Source: Sacculina carcini (Eukaryota > Arthropoda > Thecostraca > Sacculinidae). From it: DNA of 64,000 nt. The translations under genes and the position numbers were made by a program. The stretch is from NCBI GenBank assembly GCA_916048095.2, contig OU696571.1, positions 7,262,001-7,326,000 of the forward strand, read 5' to 3'. Positions 54,112 through 63,929 of this stretch are shown here, in pieces. Under the pieces are notes generated by a model, which ran no database searches, was not told the origin of the DNA, and worked only from the letters and a program-made list of their open reading frames with translations. Each line of letters begins with the position of its first letter. Position 1 is the first letter of the stretch.

Positions 54112-57015
54112 CTTCCCCTTTCTCACCACTCCTCTCACTCTACTGTTGCTACCCCTATTACTTTCCCTCCAACATCCCGTCCTTCTCATCTCTCCATTGG
54201 GCTTCTTAACATTCGTTCCTGCAGAAATAAAACTCTTCCGATCTGTAATTTAATCTCTTCATTCAATCTCTCTATTTTGTGTTTAACTGAAACCTGGCTT
54301 CTCGATTCTGATGTTTCTTCTTTCGCTGCAAATATTCCCTCCTCTTACAATTTCTTGCACAAATCTCGCTCACATTCTAAATCTTCTGGCGGTGGTGTTG
54401 GCTGTATATTTTCCAAGTCTTTCTCTGTTTCTCCTGTAAATGACCTGATTCCGGATTGCTCCTCATTTGAATTCCTTGCACTCTCCCTTGCTGTTCCTTC
54501 TTTCTCTAAATTTTGTTTTTTGATAGTCTACCGTCATAATCACCCTGGCTCATCTCCTCTTTTCCTTAACGAATTTCCTTACCTCATCGATGCTGTCTCC
54601 TCGCGTTTCTCCAGCGACTTCATCGTCGTAGGGGATTTCAATTTCTGGGTTGACTCCCCATCCAATAATCCTTACTGTCAAAACTTCATTTCTCTTCTTC
54701 AGGCACTCGGTCTATCAATTTTGAATTCTTCTCCTACTCACATATCTGGTCACTCTCTTGACCTATTTCTCTCTCCCGCTCCCGCTATCTCCTCAGACCG
54801 TCCTCCTCCTGATGTTTTCACATTGCCTTCTGATCCAAATATTTCTGACCATTGCCTCTTGATTTCTTCACTTCCTTTCTCCCGTGCTGCTTGTCCTCCA
54901 CCATGCTCATATCGCAATTACAAACAGTTTGATCCTGCTAAATTTACTTCACTTTTATCTTCCTTACTTCCTCTCGACCGCTTCTACTGGCTCCCTCTCC
55001 GCGATATTTTTCCAGCCATTTCAGATGTTCTCTCAGGTATAAATGATTTTTTGTTTCCTTTGGTCACTCGGTCTAAACCTCTCACTTCTTCTCCCCCTTG
55101 GTTCTCCTCTCATCTTCATTCTCTTAAACATACTCAGCGGCGTGCCGAAACTGTCTGGAGAAGAACTCGATCTTCACAGGATTGGGAACTACTTTGCTCT
55201 GCCCGGTCGTCTTATGTTTCTGCATTACATATTGCCAAACAGGATTTTTACAAATCCAAACTTGCTTCCCTTTCCCGTTCTTCTAAATCGCTTTGGTCCT
55301 CTCTCAATTCTCTCTGCGGTCTCCGATCTCCTTCTACCTCGTGTGATCTTACAGCCTCTCAGTTTGCGTCTTTTTTCTCTGCAAAAATTGATTCTGTTCT
55401 AAAGAATATCCCTCCTTTCCGATCCTCCCTCTGTCATACTCGCACTTCCGAAAATTTTCCTTCATTTTCTTTTGTCTCGCTTCCTGACATTCTCCACCTT
55501 TTGTCTTCAATCAAGATGTCCCACTCTCCCTCGGACTCAATTAATTTTCGAGCTATTTCTGTGTCTCTTCCTTCTCTTGTGCCTTACCTTCTCCACCTTA
55601 TCAACTCTTCTTTTCTGCATGGTGTTTTCTTGCCAGACAAACATGCTATTGTTCGACCCATTATAAAAAAACCTACTCTTGATCCCGCTGCTCTCACCAA
55701 TTACCGTCCTATATCTCTCCTCAGTCTTCCCTCCAAACTCCTTGAATCCGCTATTTCATTGCAACTCTCTCCTTACATCTCTAAATTCCTTGACCCGTGT
55801 CAATCTGGTTTCCGCTCTGCTCACTCTACTGAATCTGTACTTATTTCCTTGTGTAATGATACCCTTTCACACTTCTCCTACCGTCAATCTGTCCTCTTGG
55901 TATTACTTGATCTGTCCTCGGCTTTTGATCTTGTTAGTCACCCTATTATTATTCGTGATCTTTCCTGTTTGGGTCTATCTTCTTCCGCCCTTTCTCTTCT
56001 GAAATCTTACCTCACTGATCGTACTTACTCAGTTGACTTCAATTCCTCTACCTCTGCTCACTTCCCTCTTCGATCTGGTGTTCCCCAAGGTTCCGTCCTT
56101 GGCCCACTATTATTTAATCTTTATATGTCTTCTCTTTGCCCTGTTCTTCGAAAACATTCCATTACTTTCAAAATCTATGCCGATGACATCCAATTCCTCA
56201 TTCCTGTCACTCCTGATACTCCCTCCTTTCTCTCTGATATACTTTCTGAAATTTCCTCATGGGCCGCCTCTCGGCAGTTGTACTTGAATACTTCTAAGTC
56301 TGAGTTCATCGTCCTTCATCCACCTCGTATTTCACCTCCTCTTCTCCCATTTCCTATCTCAACTGCTGTTCGCAATCTCGGCTCTATCTTTGTCTCTTCG
56401 CTCTCCTGCTTTGACAATATCGTTTCTGTCGCCCGCACTTGTCGTCTTATTCTGCGCTCTCTCTACCCTATACGTCCCTATCTTGATAAAAATTCCGCCA
56501 TCACTCTTGTTCATACTCTCATTTTCCCCAGGTTAGACTACTGCAACTCGCTTTACTTTAGTGCTCCTCGTTCTCATCTCTTAATCCTTCAGCGTGTGAT
56601 CAACCAATCTTGTCGATTTGTCTTTCATCCTACCTTTTCTCGCCACACGTCTCACCTACTTTTTCAACTCCACTGGCTTCCTATCATCCCACGAATTCAT
56701 TTTCGCCTTTGCTGTCTCATTTACAAGCTTCTGCATGATCCTCACCAACCTTCTTATCTTGCTAATCTTTTGTCTCCCACTGACTCACACTCCTCTCGTC
56801 GCCCTCTTTCTCTCGCTTGTCCTCGTGCATCTAATGAATCTTCCTGGTCCTCTAAATCGTTCTTCTTTTACGCCCCTCGCTTGTATAATTCTCTTCCCTC
56901 TCATATCACCCGCGCCTCTTCATTTCGGTCATTCCGCCATCGGCTTCGCCTGTACCTTTTTGACATTTCATTTGATCCCGTCTCTCACTCTCTCTCTCCT
57001 TTCGCCTCTCTGTGA
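54109..57015 (+). CDS. LINE ORF2: APE endonuclease and reverse transcriptase
   Basis: 968 codons follow the ORF1 stop in the same frame. APE domain: GLLNIRSCRNK, CLTETWL, GGGVGCIF, VVGDFNFWVDSPSN, SDHCLLISS. RT: KKPTLDPAALTNYRPISLLS, LLDLSSAFDLVSHP, SGVPQGSVLGPLLFNLYM, IYADDIQFLIP, NLGSIF. Thumb: LDYCNSLYFSAPRSHLL; the C-terminus is CW-poor and ends FASL. The layout fits the L2/CR1 group. The frame lacks an early ATG, so it is probably translated as an ORF1-ORF2 fusion. Diverged relatives lie at 1655, 3660 and 43640. Confidence 0.9.
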   Translation, partial: LLPLSHHSSHSTVATPITFPPTSRPSHLSIGLLNIRSCRNKTLPICNLISSFNLSILCLTETWLLDSDVSSFAANIPSSYNFLHKSRSHSKSSGGGVGCIFSKSFSVSPVNDLIPDCSSFEFLALSLAVPSFSKFCFLIVYRHNHPGSSPLFLNEFPYLIDAVSSRFSSDFIVVGDFNFWVDSPSNNPYCQNFISLLQALGLSILNSSPTHISGHSLDLFLSPAPAISSDRPPPDVFTLPSDPNISDHCLLISSLPFSRAACPPPCSYRNYKQFDPAKFTSLLSSLLPLDRFYWLPLRDIFPAISDVLSGINDFLFPLVTRSKPLTSSPPWFSSHLHSLKHTQRRAETVWRRTRSSQDWELLCSARSSYVSALHIAKQDFYKSKLASLSRSSKSLWSSLNSLCGLRSPSTSCDLTASQFASFFSAKIDSVLKNIPPFRSSLCHTRTSENFPSFSFVSLPDILHLLSSIKMSHSPSDSINFRAISVSLPSLVPYLLHLINSSFLHGVFLPDKHAIVRPIIKKPTLDPAALTNYRPISLLSLPSKLLESAISLQLSPYISKFLDPCQSGFRSAHSTESVLISLCNDTLSHFSYRQSVLLVLLDLSSAFDLVSHPIIIRDLSCLGLSSSALSLLKSYLTDRTYSVDFNSSTSAHFPLRSGVPQGSVLGPLLFNLYMSSLCPVLRKHSITFKIYADDIQFLIPVTPDTPSFLSDILSEISSWAASRQLYLNTSKSEFIVLHPPRISPPLLPFPISTAVRNLGSIFVSSLSCFDNIVSVARTCRLILRSLYPIRPYLDKNSAITLVHTLIFPRLDYCNSLYFSAPRSHLLILQRVINQSCRFVFHPTFSRHTSHLLFQLHWLPIIPRIHFRLCCLIYKLLHDPHQPSYLANLLSPTDSHSSRRPLSLACPRASNESSWSSKSFFFYAPRLYNSLPSHITRASSFRSFRHRLRLYLFDISFDPVSHSLSPFASL

Positions 57016-57387
57016 TATTGTTTGAACTATTTCTCCGTTTCATGATTGTTTCAATTCTCGTTGTCTTATTTTTCCCTGTCTTGAGCACAGTTACTGCTTC
57101 CTTTCCTTCCTTGCTGCTTTATTTATTATATTGTGAATGTTCTCTGTAATAATTCTCTGTCGATTTTATTGTTTGAACATACCACTTGATTTTTTGGAAC
57201 TGTGCCCTTTGTGCTTGTGCTTGCTATTTAGCAATTTTGGTTGTTTTGTGACTTCTCTTTCTTTTACTTGCTCATTTCTCCCATATTCTTTACAATTGTC
57301 GTTTTATCTCAATTGATGTTTTCCCTTTTTCGCGCTTGTGTTTTACCGGCGCTATAGCAAATACACGTTGTTGTTGTTGTTGTTGTT

Positions 57388-57445
57388 GTATGAACATCAC
57401 CGGTCCAAGCACTGAGCCTTGGGGAACCCCACTTGTAACCACACC
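57388..57445 (-). pseudogene. LINE RT motif fragment
   Basis: The minus strand reads VTSGVPQGSVLGPVMF, the RT motif preceding the catalytic box of CR1-like LINEs. Only about 18 codons lie between the (TTG)n tail of the full-length LINE and a (GT)n tract. Confidence 0.6.
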
Positions 57446-57447
57446 CC

Positions 57448-57449
57448 AC

Positions 57450-57525
<76 letters not shown>

Positions 57526-57540
57526 ATATGTGTCAGTTTG
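57448..57540. repeat. (GT)n microsatellite
   Basis: About 30 or more GT units with minor interruptions. Confidence 0.95.
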
Positions 57541-58015
57541 TCTCAGTGTGTGTTTTAACACACATTTATCTATATATACAAAAGAGATCCTCTGTGTGTG
57601 TGTCTGTCTGTCTGTCTGTCCCACCCTCCTTGGTCCATTTTCTATCAGCTACTACTCTACCACCACTTGGCCTACCCGCTAACAATTTATACGATCATGT
57701 TTGAAATTTTCTTGTCTACACTGTAGGCTAAATTTTTAATTTTAAAAATAAAACCAAAAAAAGTTATAGCGGTGAAAAGACAAAATGAACCCTGAAAAAT
57801 GCGAAACTTTTGGTCAATATTCTGCAGGCTACTCCTCCTAAACCAGCAATGGTACAACTATACAAATTATACCACTGTGTAGAAAATTTTCTGTTCTACT
57901 GAACAAGTTATAATTTATACCCAAAAATTGAATATAAAACATGTAAAATGTAAAAAAAATCAATCTACATTCAAAATTTTATTTGAACTCCACGCGTCCG
58001 ATTTTCTATACTTAT

Positions 58016-58371
58016 TGTTAAGTAATCGGGCAAAGCCCTCTTACCTCTCGCGCAGGAAAAACCCGCGCACACGACGAGAATACGTCCACACAGCGAATAT
58101 CGTATCCAGACACGACAACGATGCTTACAACGCACAGGCCACCAACCGAATGACGCTCGACCGCTCGCAAAGTCAGCTTCACACACGCCAGCTGATACAC
58201 GCCTACGTCACTAGGCTCAAGTCGCGGCCAATCAGCGCGCAGTAACGTGCGACGTCATACCTCGCACCACTAGACTCAAGTGAACCGCTATGACGTCACA
58301 CCGCACGCCACTCGACAACAACGTCACTCGAACGTTCTAGAACGTTCAGTGGCGTCCAAACTAAAGCCACA
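58016..58371 (-). repeat. 3' LTR of deleted Ty3-like element
   Basis: A 356-bp LTR, on the + strand TGTTAAGTAA...GCCACA. It is next to target duplication CTTAT (58011-58015) and to a polypurine tract CTGGGGGAGA (minus strand, 58372-58381). Confidence 0.9.
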
Positions 58372-58428
58372 TCTCCCCCAGTTTTTCACCTGAAAGCTCA
58401 CAACAAACACGCTGGCACACACGCACGA

Positions 58429-60760
58429 TTAAACTTCATCATCGGATAGACGCACGTACTCGTTTAACCATGCCGGCGGTCGACGTCTCCTCGTTGACCG
58501 CCTCGGCTGCTCGACTGCAGCCTCATCCTTGACTCTCTCAGCCGCGACGCCCTCTCCGACATTCTCTCGAGCAGTATGTACACTCACGTCCTCTGAAGGC
58601 TCACCAGGCTCCTGCTCCACCGACGCACGGCCCGCATCCACGCCCTCGCAAATAGCCAGTCGCTCAGGTGGCAGGCTGTTAGGTGTTCTGTCACCGCCGG
58701 GACTATCGGCCGCCTCGTCCCGTCCGCCATTGCCGCTCAGGTCCAAGCTACACCGGGTGGCTCCGCCGGGTGGCTCCACATCTCCGCGATTGCCGGTCTC
58801 ATCCACATCCCAACCGCCGCTGGTCGGTTCCACGTCGCCATGAGTGCCGGTCTCGTGTATGGCTCCACTATGGCCGGCACAGCGACGCTTGCGCAGGTCG
58901 CGCACATGGCGCGGCATGCTATCTACGCACACAACGTGCTGTGAGACGACCCTGGTCACCTTGCCGAGGGTCCACGGCGTTGTACATGACGGGATCGGCG
59001 GTTTCACCCACACTTCGTCACCAACGGCAAACGCTGCTGTCTGGTCATCAGCGTCCCTGCGGCCGGTCTCAAATGGAAGACGCGACTCGTATCTGAAAAT
59101 ACACCTCGAGGGAATAGTGCTCACCTGAGTCTCTTTGCGCGGCGTAACTTTGTACCAGAACGTCGCCTCCTCCGGGGAAATATGTCCCCTCGCTGCGATC
59201 CTTTTGATCGTACGGTGATTTCGCTCCACGATCCCGTTACCGCCCGGGGCGTATGCGGCTCGGAATAGCAAAGAGATGCACCACTCGTCGGCGAACTGCT
59301 CCATCGCCGCCGAACTGCTCCATCGCCGCCGATCGGAACGCCGTCGAGTTGTCCAGTAACAGCTCCTCAAACGGCCCACGCCCAATCACAATCTGCCGCA
59401 ACTGAGCTATAATGCACAACGCCGTCTCATTCGGCAATCTGCGCCATACGGCAAGACGTGATGTACCACAATCCAGCATGGACAGGTAAACGCCGGCATC
59501 GTAATGAGTGACGTCCGCTGCCACTCGATACCAGTCCCTGTCCACGGCCAGACTACCCTGACCTACGAGGTTCTCCTCTCTCAACGCTGGATCAATACGT
59601 TGACAAGCCTCGCATCCAGCTAACTCCTCCTTCACATGGGCTCTCGTCAAGTCACTCCGCAATTGTTGACCCAGGTACAACGTCCTCTCGACACCTAAAT
59701 GATGGGGCAGATGAACCGCCCAAACGGTGTCCTTGATACTCTTCTTCTTCGTAGCAATAGCTGCTGATATTGCCACCTCCTCCTCACCAGCGTCACGATG
59801 AACAAGCCACTTCTTGGCCACCCTGGTCATCTGATCAGCTTTATTCTCCACCGTCGTGACGAACCGGAGAGAAACTGTCAGGCCATGCTCGGCGATCGTC
59901 TCCTTAATCACCGCCAGTCGGCGCTTCACCAGCATCTCGGCAGAACCTTTAGTGCGGACACGGTTGCGCCCCTCGACAGTGCTGTCCATCCAACTAAGCA
60001 CTGTCCTCGAGTCTGTCGCGACGGTAAACGTCTTGAACCCCCACGAAATCGCCATATTGATGCCACGACCGACTGCCTCCAGTTCGGAAACATTGATGTG
60101 TAGGACGTCGGTCTTCTTACGGAGCCAAGTAGCATCCTCAACGATGCAGCCGTCCACCTCGACCACCACGCCAAGCGCCAGCGTGCTCGCGTCAGTCCAT
60201 ACAGTGACGTCTCCAGCTGCGTTCACGTCCCATCGACCCTTTACCGGGTCCGCCTTCTGAACACGCTGCAACAGCTCAGACACGAGCACACACACAACAT
60301 TCTCCACCGGGTTATCCCACGTCCCGCCACACCCCAACCGTTTCAAAAATCTGCAATGGGGGCGTAACCACCCGTCAACGGGGTAATGGCCGACTAAGCG
60401 ACCACATACGGAGAACAACCCACGCTTGGTCAGCCCTGTCAATTCGGCTGCAGCATCACGAAGAGCTGTCCCTCTCGACATATTCAACCACCCATCGGTT
60501 CCCTTCCTCAGAGCAATTCCCAATAATCGACCCCCATCTAGTCCCTCCGGCTCCTTAGTCTCAAAGCCATACCTTCGCAGATGCTCCCGAAGCTGCTGCA
60601 CGCTCACATCGGACGTCCTCACGATGATATCGTCGACATAATGATCTGTCGCCTTTCGCACCTTCTCGTCCAATGACAGGACCTTTCGCAGAATCAGCGT
60701 CATTATTCTTGGTGCACATGACAGGCCGAAGCCCAGCCGCGTCAACGCATAATGCACACC
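58429..60760 (-). pseudogene. pol: RT(C-half)-RNase H-integrase of Ty3-like element, frameshifted
   Basis: RT from ALTRLGFGLSCAPRIMTLIL and YVDDIIVR. Connection: GRLVGHYPVDGWLRPHCRFL. RNase H: VTVWTDASTLALGVVVEVDG, HINVSELEAVGRGINMAI, ATDSRTVLSWM. Integrase: HHLGVERTLYLG, CEACQRIDP, core Asp in AADVTHYDAGVYLSMLD, Asp in LLLDNSTAFRSAAM, Glu in GNGIVERNHRTIKRI. A 19-bp tandem duplication (59293-59311 = 59312-59330) shifts the frame between second Asp and Glu. The open frame begins at 60817 within LTR-derived sequence. Confidence 0.85.
59293..59330. repeat. 19-bp tandem duplication in integrase
   Basis: GAACTGCTCCATCGCCGCC occurs twice in direct succession. Since 19 is not a multiple of 3 it breaks the integrase frame; without it the flanking frames would be continuous. 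Confidence 0.9.
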
Positions 60761-60988
60761 AACCGAATGACGCTCGACCGCTCGTAAAGCCAGCTTCACA
60801 CACGCCAGCTGATACACGCCTCCGGCACTAGTCTCAAGTCGCGGCCAATCAGCGCGCAGTAACGTGCGACGTCATACCTCGCACCACTCGACTCAAGTGA
60901 ACCTCTATGACGTCACACCGCACGCCACTCGACAACAACGTCACTCGAACGTTCTAGAACGTTCAGTGGCGTCCAAACTAACGCCACA
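60756..60988 (-). repeat. Truncated 5' LTR of Ty3-like element
   Basis: It matches 58138-58371 with a few substitutions. The first about 120 bp (+ strand left part) are missing at the deletion joint with RT. Confidence 0.88.
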
Positions 60989-61312
60989 CTTATTTCTCTC
61001 TTTCTCAAAACTAATTATCACGCATCTAAATGAATAATACCATCATGCTGGGAATTTTGTTTTCTACAACACGGTATAATTTTCAATTTCACAAAGTGTA
61101 TTAAAAAAAAGCTACGGCGGTGTGAAGTGTAAATAACAAAGTGAAAAAGGCAAAATTTGCAAAAAAACGTGAATATTTTGGTCAATATTCCGCTATCTAT
61201 TCCTCATAAACCAGCAATGGTACATCTATAAAAATTATACTATCGTGTAGATAATTTTGACAAACTCAACCAAAATCACACCAAACTCAACCAAACTCAA
61301 CCAACACATTTA

Positions 61313-61495
61313 TTATATATAAAACACAAACATATAACACCAAACATCTGCAGCATTGCATCGTACTTCTGCCAGGCTCACATGCTGTCGGTGCCAAGAG
61401 GTCCCCCGTGGCTTGCCGGAACGTTTAGCCGTGCGTCGACCGAATGCGGATAGTACCTCGCTTAATGCAGCCGCATGAACTCCACTAGCTTCCAC
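61313..61495 (-). pseudogene. Retroelement RT-protein C-terminal fragment, copy 1
   Basis: The minus strand reads MEASGVHAAALSEVLSAFGR then GKPRGTSWHRQHVSLAEVRC. It aligns with the fragment at 63654-63929 (SFDEIIKIIGRR, GEPRETAWLRQRVSLAVVRG). The pattern V-E-(T/A)-x-G, hydrophobic helix, R-x-G-x-P-R, W-x2-QR-(V/I)-S-(L/V)-A is familiar from C-termini of invertebrate retroelement RT proteins. The precise family was not identified. Confidence 0.4.
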
Positions 61496-61649
61496 AGGGA
61501 GGGGATTAATTCATAATCACGGCATAATTAGCGGTAGCTCCCGGACTGACGGCACACTCAGTCCACACTCAGTTCACGGCACCATATTTGCCCTTTGTAT
61601 ATGTATGTGTGTGTTTGTGTCTGTGTGCTTGTGTGATTATTCAATGAAT

Positions 61650-61795
61650 GACTCCTGATACCAGCCATGGGTTCCTGCTGTATGTCCAAGTGGCCCTGTC
61701 TAAAATGTTTTCCTGTTTGTCGCCATAATGACGTGGAGAGTGTTGGCTTTCACATGGTAGTGACACTTGGTGTCATTTGACACTGAGAAGTTTGC
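61650..61795 (+). mobile_element. tRNA-Val SINE, diverged third copy
   Basis: It aligns with 46215-46350 (GGTGGCCCTCTCTAA/AAGTGGCCCTGTCTAA, CGCCATAGCGTGGAGAG/CGCCATAATGACGTGGAGAG, GGTGGCAGCGAG/TGGTAGTGACAC). Head and tail are not preserved. Confidence 0.5.
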
Positions 61796-61878
61796 ACTAG
61801 CCTCTCTTGTGGCGGCTGTTTCTTGCATTCTGGTAACTATTGACATTGATGCGTAGTATGTTGTGTGATTGATTGCAG

Positions 61879-61984
61879 GTACTTGTTGAGTTGCGGTGCT
61901 GACGGAAATATTTTCATGTACGAGGTGACTGGCGGTGATTCATCTGGAGCTGTTCTTGCCTCGCATCTCGTCGTCGACGAAGCG
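61879..61984 (+). CDS. CFAP44: CFAP44-like gene, exon 7 of window (last WD40 repeat)
   Basis: The acceptor is GATTGCAG/G and the donor GCG/GTACTT, with phase 2 in and phase 0 out. With the last two bases of exon 6 it encodes RYLLSCGADGNIFMYEVTGG and a tail ending VVDEA. The motif is nearly invariant in CFAP44 (FLLTCGADGNIFVF). It marks the end of the WD40 region before the coiled-coil half. Confidence 0.88.
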
Positions 61985-62409
61985 GTACTTTTGCGTGTTT
62001 CACTTGTTCGTTGTTTTGTAGATGGTGAACTATCTGTGCTTCGACATATGTCGAGTTTTCGGTAATATGGGCTTCATTGTCTGTTTTGTCTTGCTTTGTC
62101 GGCTTTGCACGTGTTGGCAGGCCTACTGTACCTATGCTTGTATGCGCGTCTGCGTGGGCTGCATGCCAGCACTGTTGCAGTGTTGTACACTGTTGTGTCT
62201 GTTTTGTGTGATTGTTGTGATGTTGCATAACGGCTGGTCCTTCGCAAGGGTCCAGCGTTCATCGTCCATAACCAACGTTAAAGCACGATATTTTAAATAT
62301 ATTTCGCTTCGTACAACAGAATGTCATATCTATTGTTCACACTTTATCTTATCACTCACGCGCATTGTGTGCGTGCGTGTGTGTATGTTTGTGTGTGTTG
62401 CACGTGCAG
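61985..62409. other. Intron between exons 7 and 8, nothing recognised
   Basis: TG-rich intron ending GTGTGTGTTGCACGTGCAG. No repeat family was recognised. Confidence 0.6.
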
Positions 62410-62576
62410 CCGACTGTGCCTGTGGACGACATTGATGACGCGTATGCGGCGTGTCTGCAGCAGCAGCGCTATCGGGCGGCCCGTGTTTCGCGCCTTCAAC
62501 TGTCCGAGCGACGATGCGCCAACGTGCGCCTGCGAATTCACCAACTACGCCGCCAGTACAAGTCGGCGGCAGTCAC
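62410..62576 (+). CDS. CFAP44: CFAP44-like gene, exon 8 of window (start of coiled coil)
   Basis: The acceptor is CACGTGCAG and the donor is a consensus GTGAGT; phase 0 in, phase 2 out. It encodes VDDIDDAYAACLQQQRYRAA and SERRCANVRLRIHQLRRQYK. The family has EDIEDPxAYSIExAKxK then KKREELxxLRRQFKKLL here, so the IEDP/YSIE signature is recognisable though eroded (DP lost). The long charged helix is predicted coiled coil. The remaining C-terminal exons lie beyond the window. Confidence 0.8.
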
Positions 62577-63337
62577 GTGAGTGGCACAGTTTTGATGCGT
62601 TTCAGCAATGTTTTAGTGGTGTACACTGTTTTGTGTCTGCTTTGTGTGACGATCTTTATCGTGATGTTGCATGACGCCATTCCCAGTATATGACTTCAAT
62701 TTACTGCCAAACAGAGCAATTATACCGAGCAATTATATTCTAATGTTGCTTTCTACCGGCTACAGTGGGTGCTTGAAATGCGTTGAGTGATGATGTTTTC
62801 TCTCAGAACAATCTGAACAGTTTCAAGGTCAATTCTAATAATGCCACTGAAAGGGCGGATTTAATTGTTGTTTATTTTACTGCTATATTTGTTTGACTGT
62901 TATATTTATTTCTAGCTTTCGAATATAGTCCATCTACTAAATTGTATTTATTACTTTTTAGTCAATTGCTATGGAATAAATAGTGAATTGAAACGTATGT
63001 TTGTATATTTGTGTGCGTTTGTGTGTGTTGGTACGGTGATATGTGTTGTCCTAGTGAGTGTGTACTCTTGCATGTATATTTTACGCATGTTCGTGCGTTT
63101 ATATGTGCTACTTTTTGTATGTGTGTGCGCGGGTGTTTGTGAATGCTTGTCCGCTGCGAGCCAACATTTGGTTAGGCTAATCGTTGACCTGCTCAATCAT
63201 TGACCTGTGCCCGCGGCTAAATCACGAAGTTTACAATATATGTTTACCTTTGGGCCATTCTATCTAATTACATATTGGATTTAAATTATATATAATATAT
63301 TATATTATATGTATATATTTATTATGTTATATTTAAA

Positions 63338-63340
<3 letters not shown>
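62577..63340. other. Intron, nothing recognised
   Basis: AT- and TG-rich intron without ORF or recognised repeat. Confidence 0.55.

Positions 63341-63421
<81 letters not shown>
63341..63421. repeat. (TA)n microsatellite
   Basis: About 40 TA units. It is followed at 63443 by TATATAAGATATCCTCTC, which resembles the 5' edge of the Helitron-like family but does not continue into its modules, and then a (GT)n tract at 63470-63577. Confidence 0.9.
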
Positions 63422-63424
<3 letters not shown>

Positions 63425-63512
63425 TATTTATATTTATATTATATATATAAGATATCCTCTCTCTCTCTGTGTGTATATGTGTGTGTTTGTGAGGGTGTGT
63501 TTGTGTGTGTGC

Positions 63513-63563
<51 letters not shown>

Positions 63564-63653
63564 TGTGTGTGTGTGTATTGTGAAAATCAATCGATCATAC
63601 ACTCATTCAAAAACACGATATACAACTGACAAACACGCACACACACATAGACA

Positions 63654-63929
63654 TCAGTTCAGCGACCTGGTGATGACTGCCGCGTTGCCGCGCACGACCG
63701 CCAGACTGACCCGCTGTCTGAGCCAGGCCGTCTCGCGCGGCTCTCCCGAGCGCTCTGTTATTCGACGACCGATGATCTTGATGATTTCGTCGAATGTGGA
63801 CCCCAGCAGGCCGGTTGTTTCGACGGCCAGCGGCGCGAAGTCATACCGCTGGCTCAGGTCCATGTGGCGCCGTATTTTCGCCTCCTCGGCTGCCCGAGCC
63901 GCTGCCCCGGGAGCCACGGCACCCTCCAA
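63654..63929 (-). pseudogene. Retroelement RT-protein C-terminal fragment, copy 2
   Basis: A 91-codon minus-strand frame: EEAKIRRHMDLSQRYDFAPL, AVETTGLLGSTFDEIIKIIG, SGEPRETAWLRQRVSLAVVR, GNAA. It is better preserved than 61313-61495 and shares its order of motifs. GC-rich, no upstream RT domain within the window. It is presumably the 3' end of a 5'-truncated retroelement, inserted antisense to CFAP44. Confidence 0.45.

Larger units (their letters stand above)
52826..57388 (+). mobile_element. Full-length L2/CR1-like LINE with in-frame UGA between ORFs
   Basis: A complete non-LTR retrotransposon: 5' UTR to 53040, ORF1 53041-54108, ORF2 54109-57015, and a 3' UTR ending in (TTG)7-like repeats at 57367-57388. 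Both ORFs share one frame and are separated only by TGA (54106-54108), followed by CTA. No stop or frameshift occurs elsewhere, so this looks like a recently active copy. The exact 5' edge and target duplication were not determined. Confidence 0.88.
58016..60988 (-). mobile_element. Ty3-like LTR retrotransposon with 5' deletion
   Basis: 2,973 bp with target duplication CTTAT (58011-58015 and 60989-60993). The left LTR is complete. The right LTR keeps only about 233 bp (60756-60988) and is fused to the middle of RT, so gag, protease and half of RT are gone. It belongs to the same clade as 20235-24601, sharing YxDDI, GHYPVxGWLRP, HINVxELEAV and GNGIVER motifs. Confidence 0.88.
57588..61262 (+). 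mobile_element. Modular Helitron-like repeat, copy 6 (interrupted)
   Basis: It starts TCCTCTGTGTGTGTCTGTC and runs two half-modules to 58015. It is split by the LTR element 58016-60988 with duplicated CTTAT, resumes at 60989 and stops within module 2-3 near 61262, without hairpin array or CTAG end (3'-truncated). Confidence 0.68.

Noticed and set aside
55043-57025. Additional + strand frames rich in Leu/Phe/Ser within LINE ORF2
   Set aside because: Alternate-frame shadows of the CT-rich ORF2; no motif.
63443-63470. Start of a seventh Helitron-like copy
   Set aside because: Only the TATATAAGATATCCTCT edge is similar; none of the internal modules follow.
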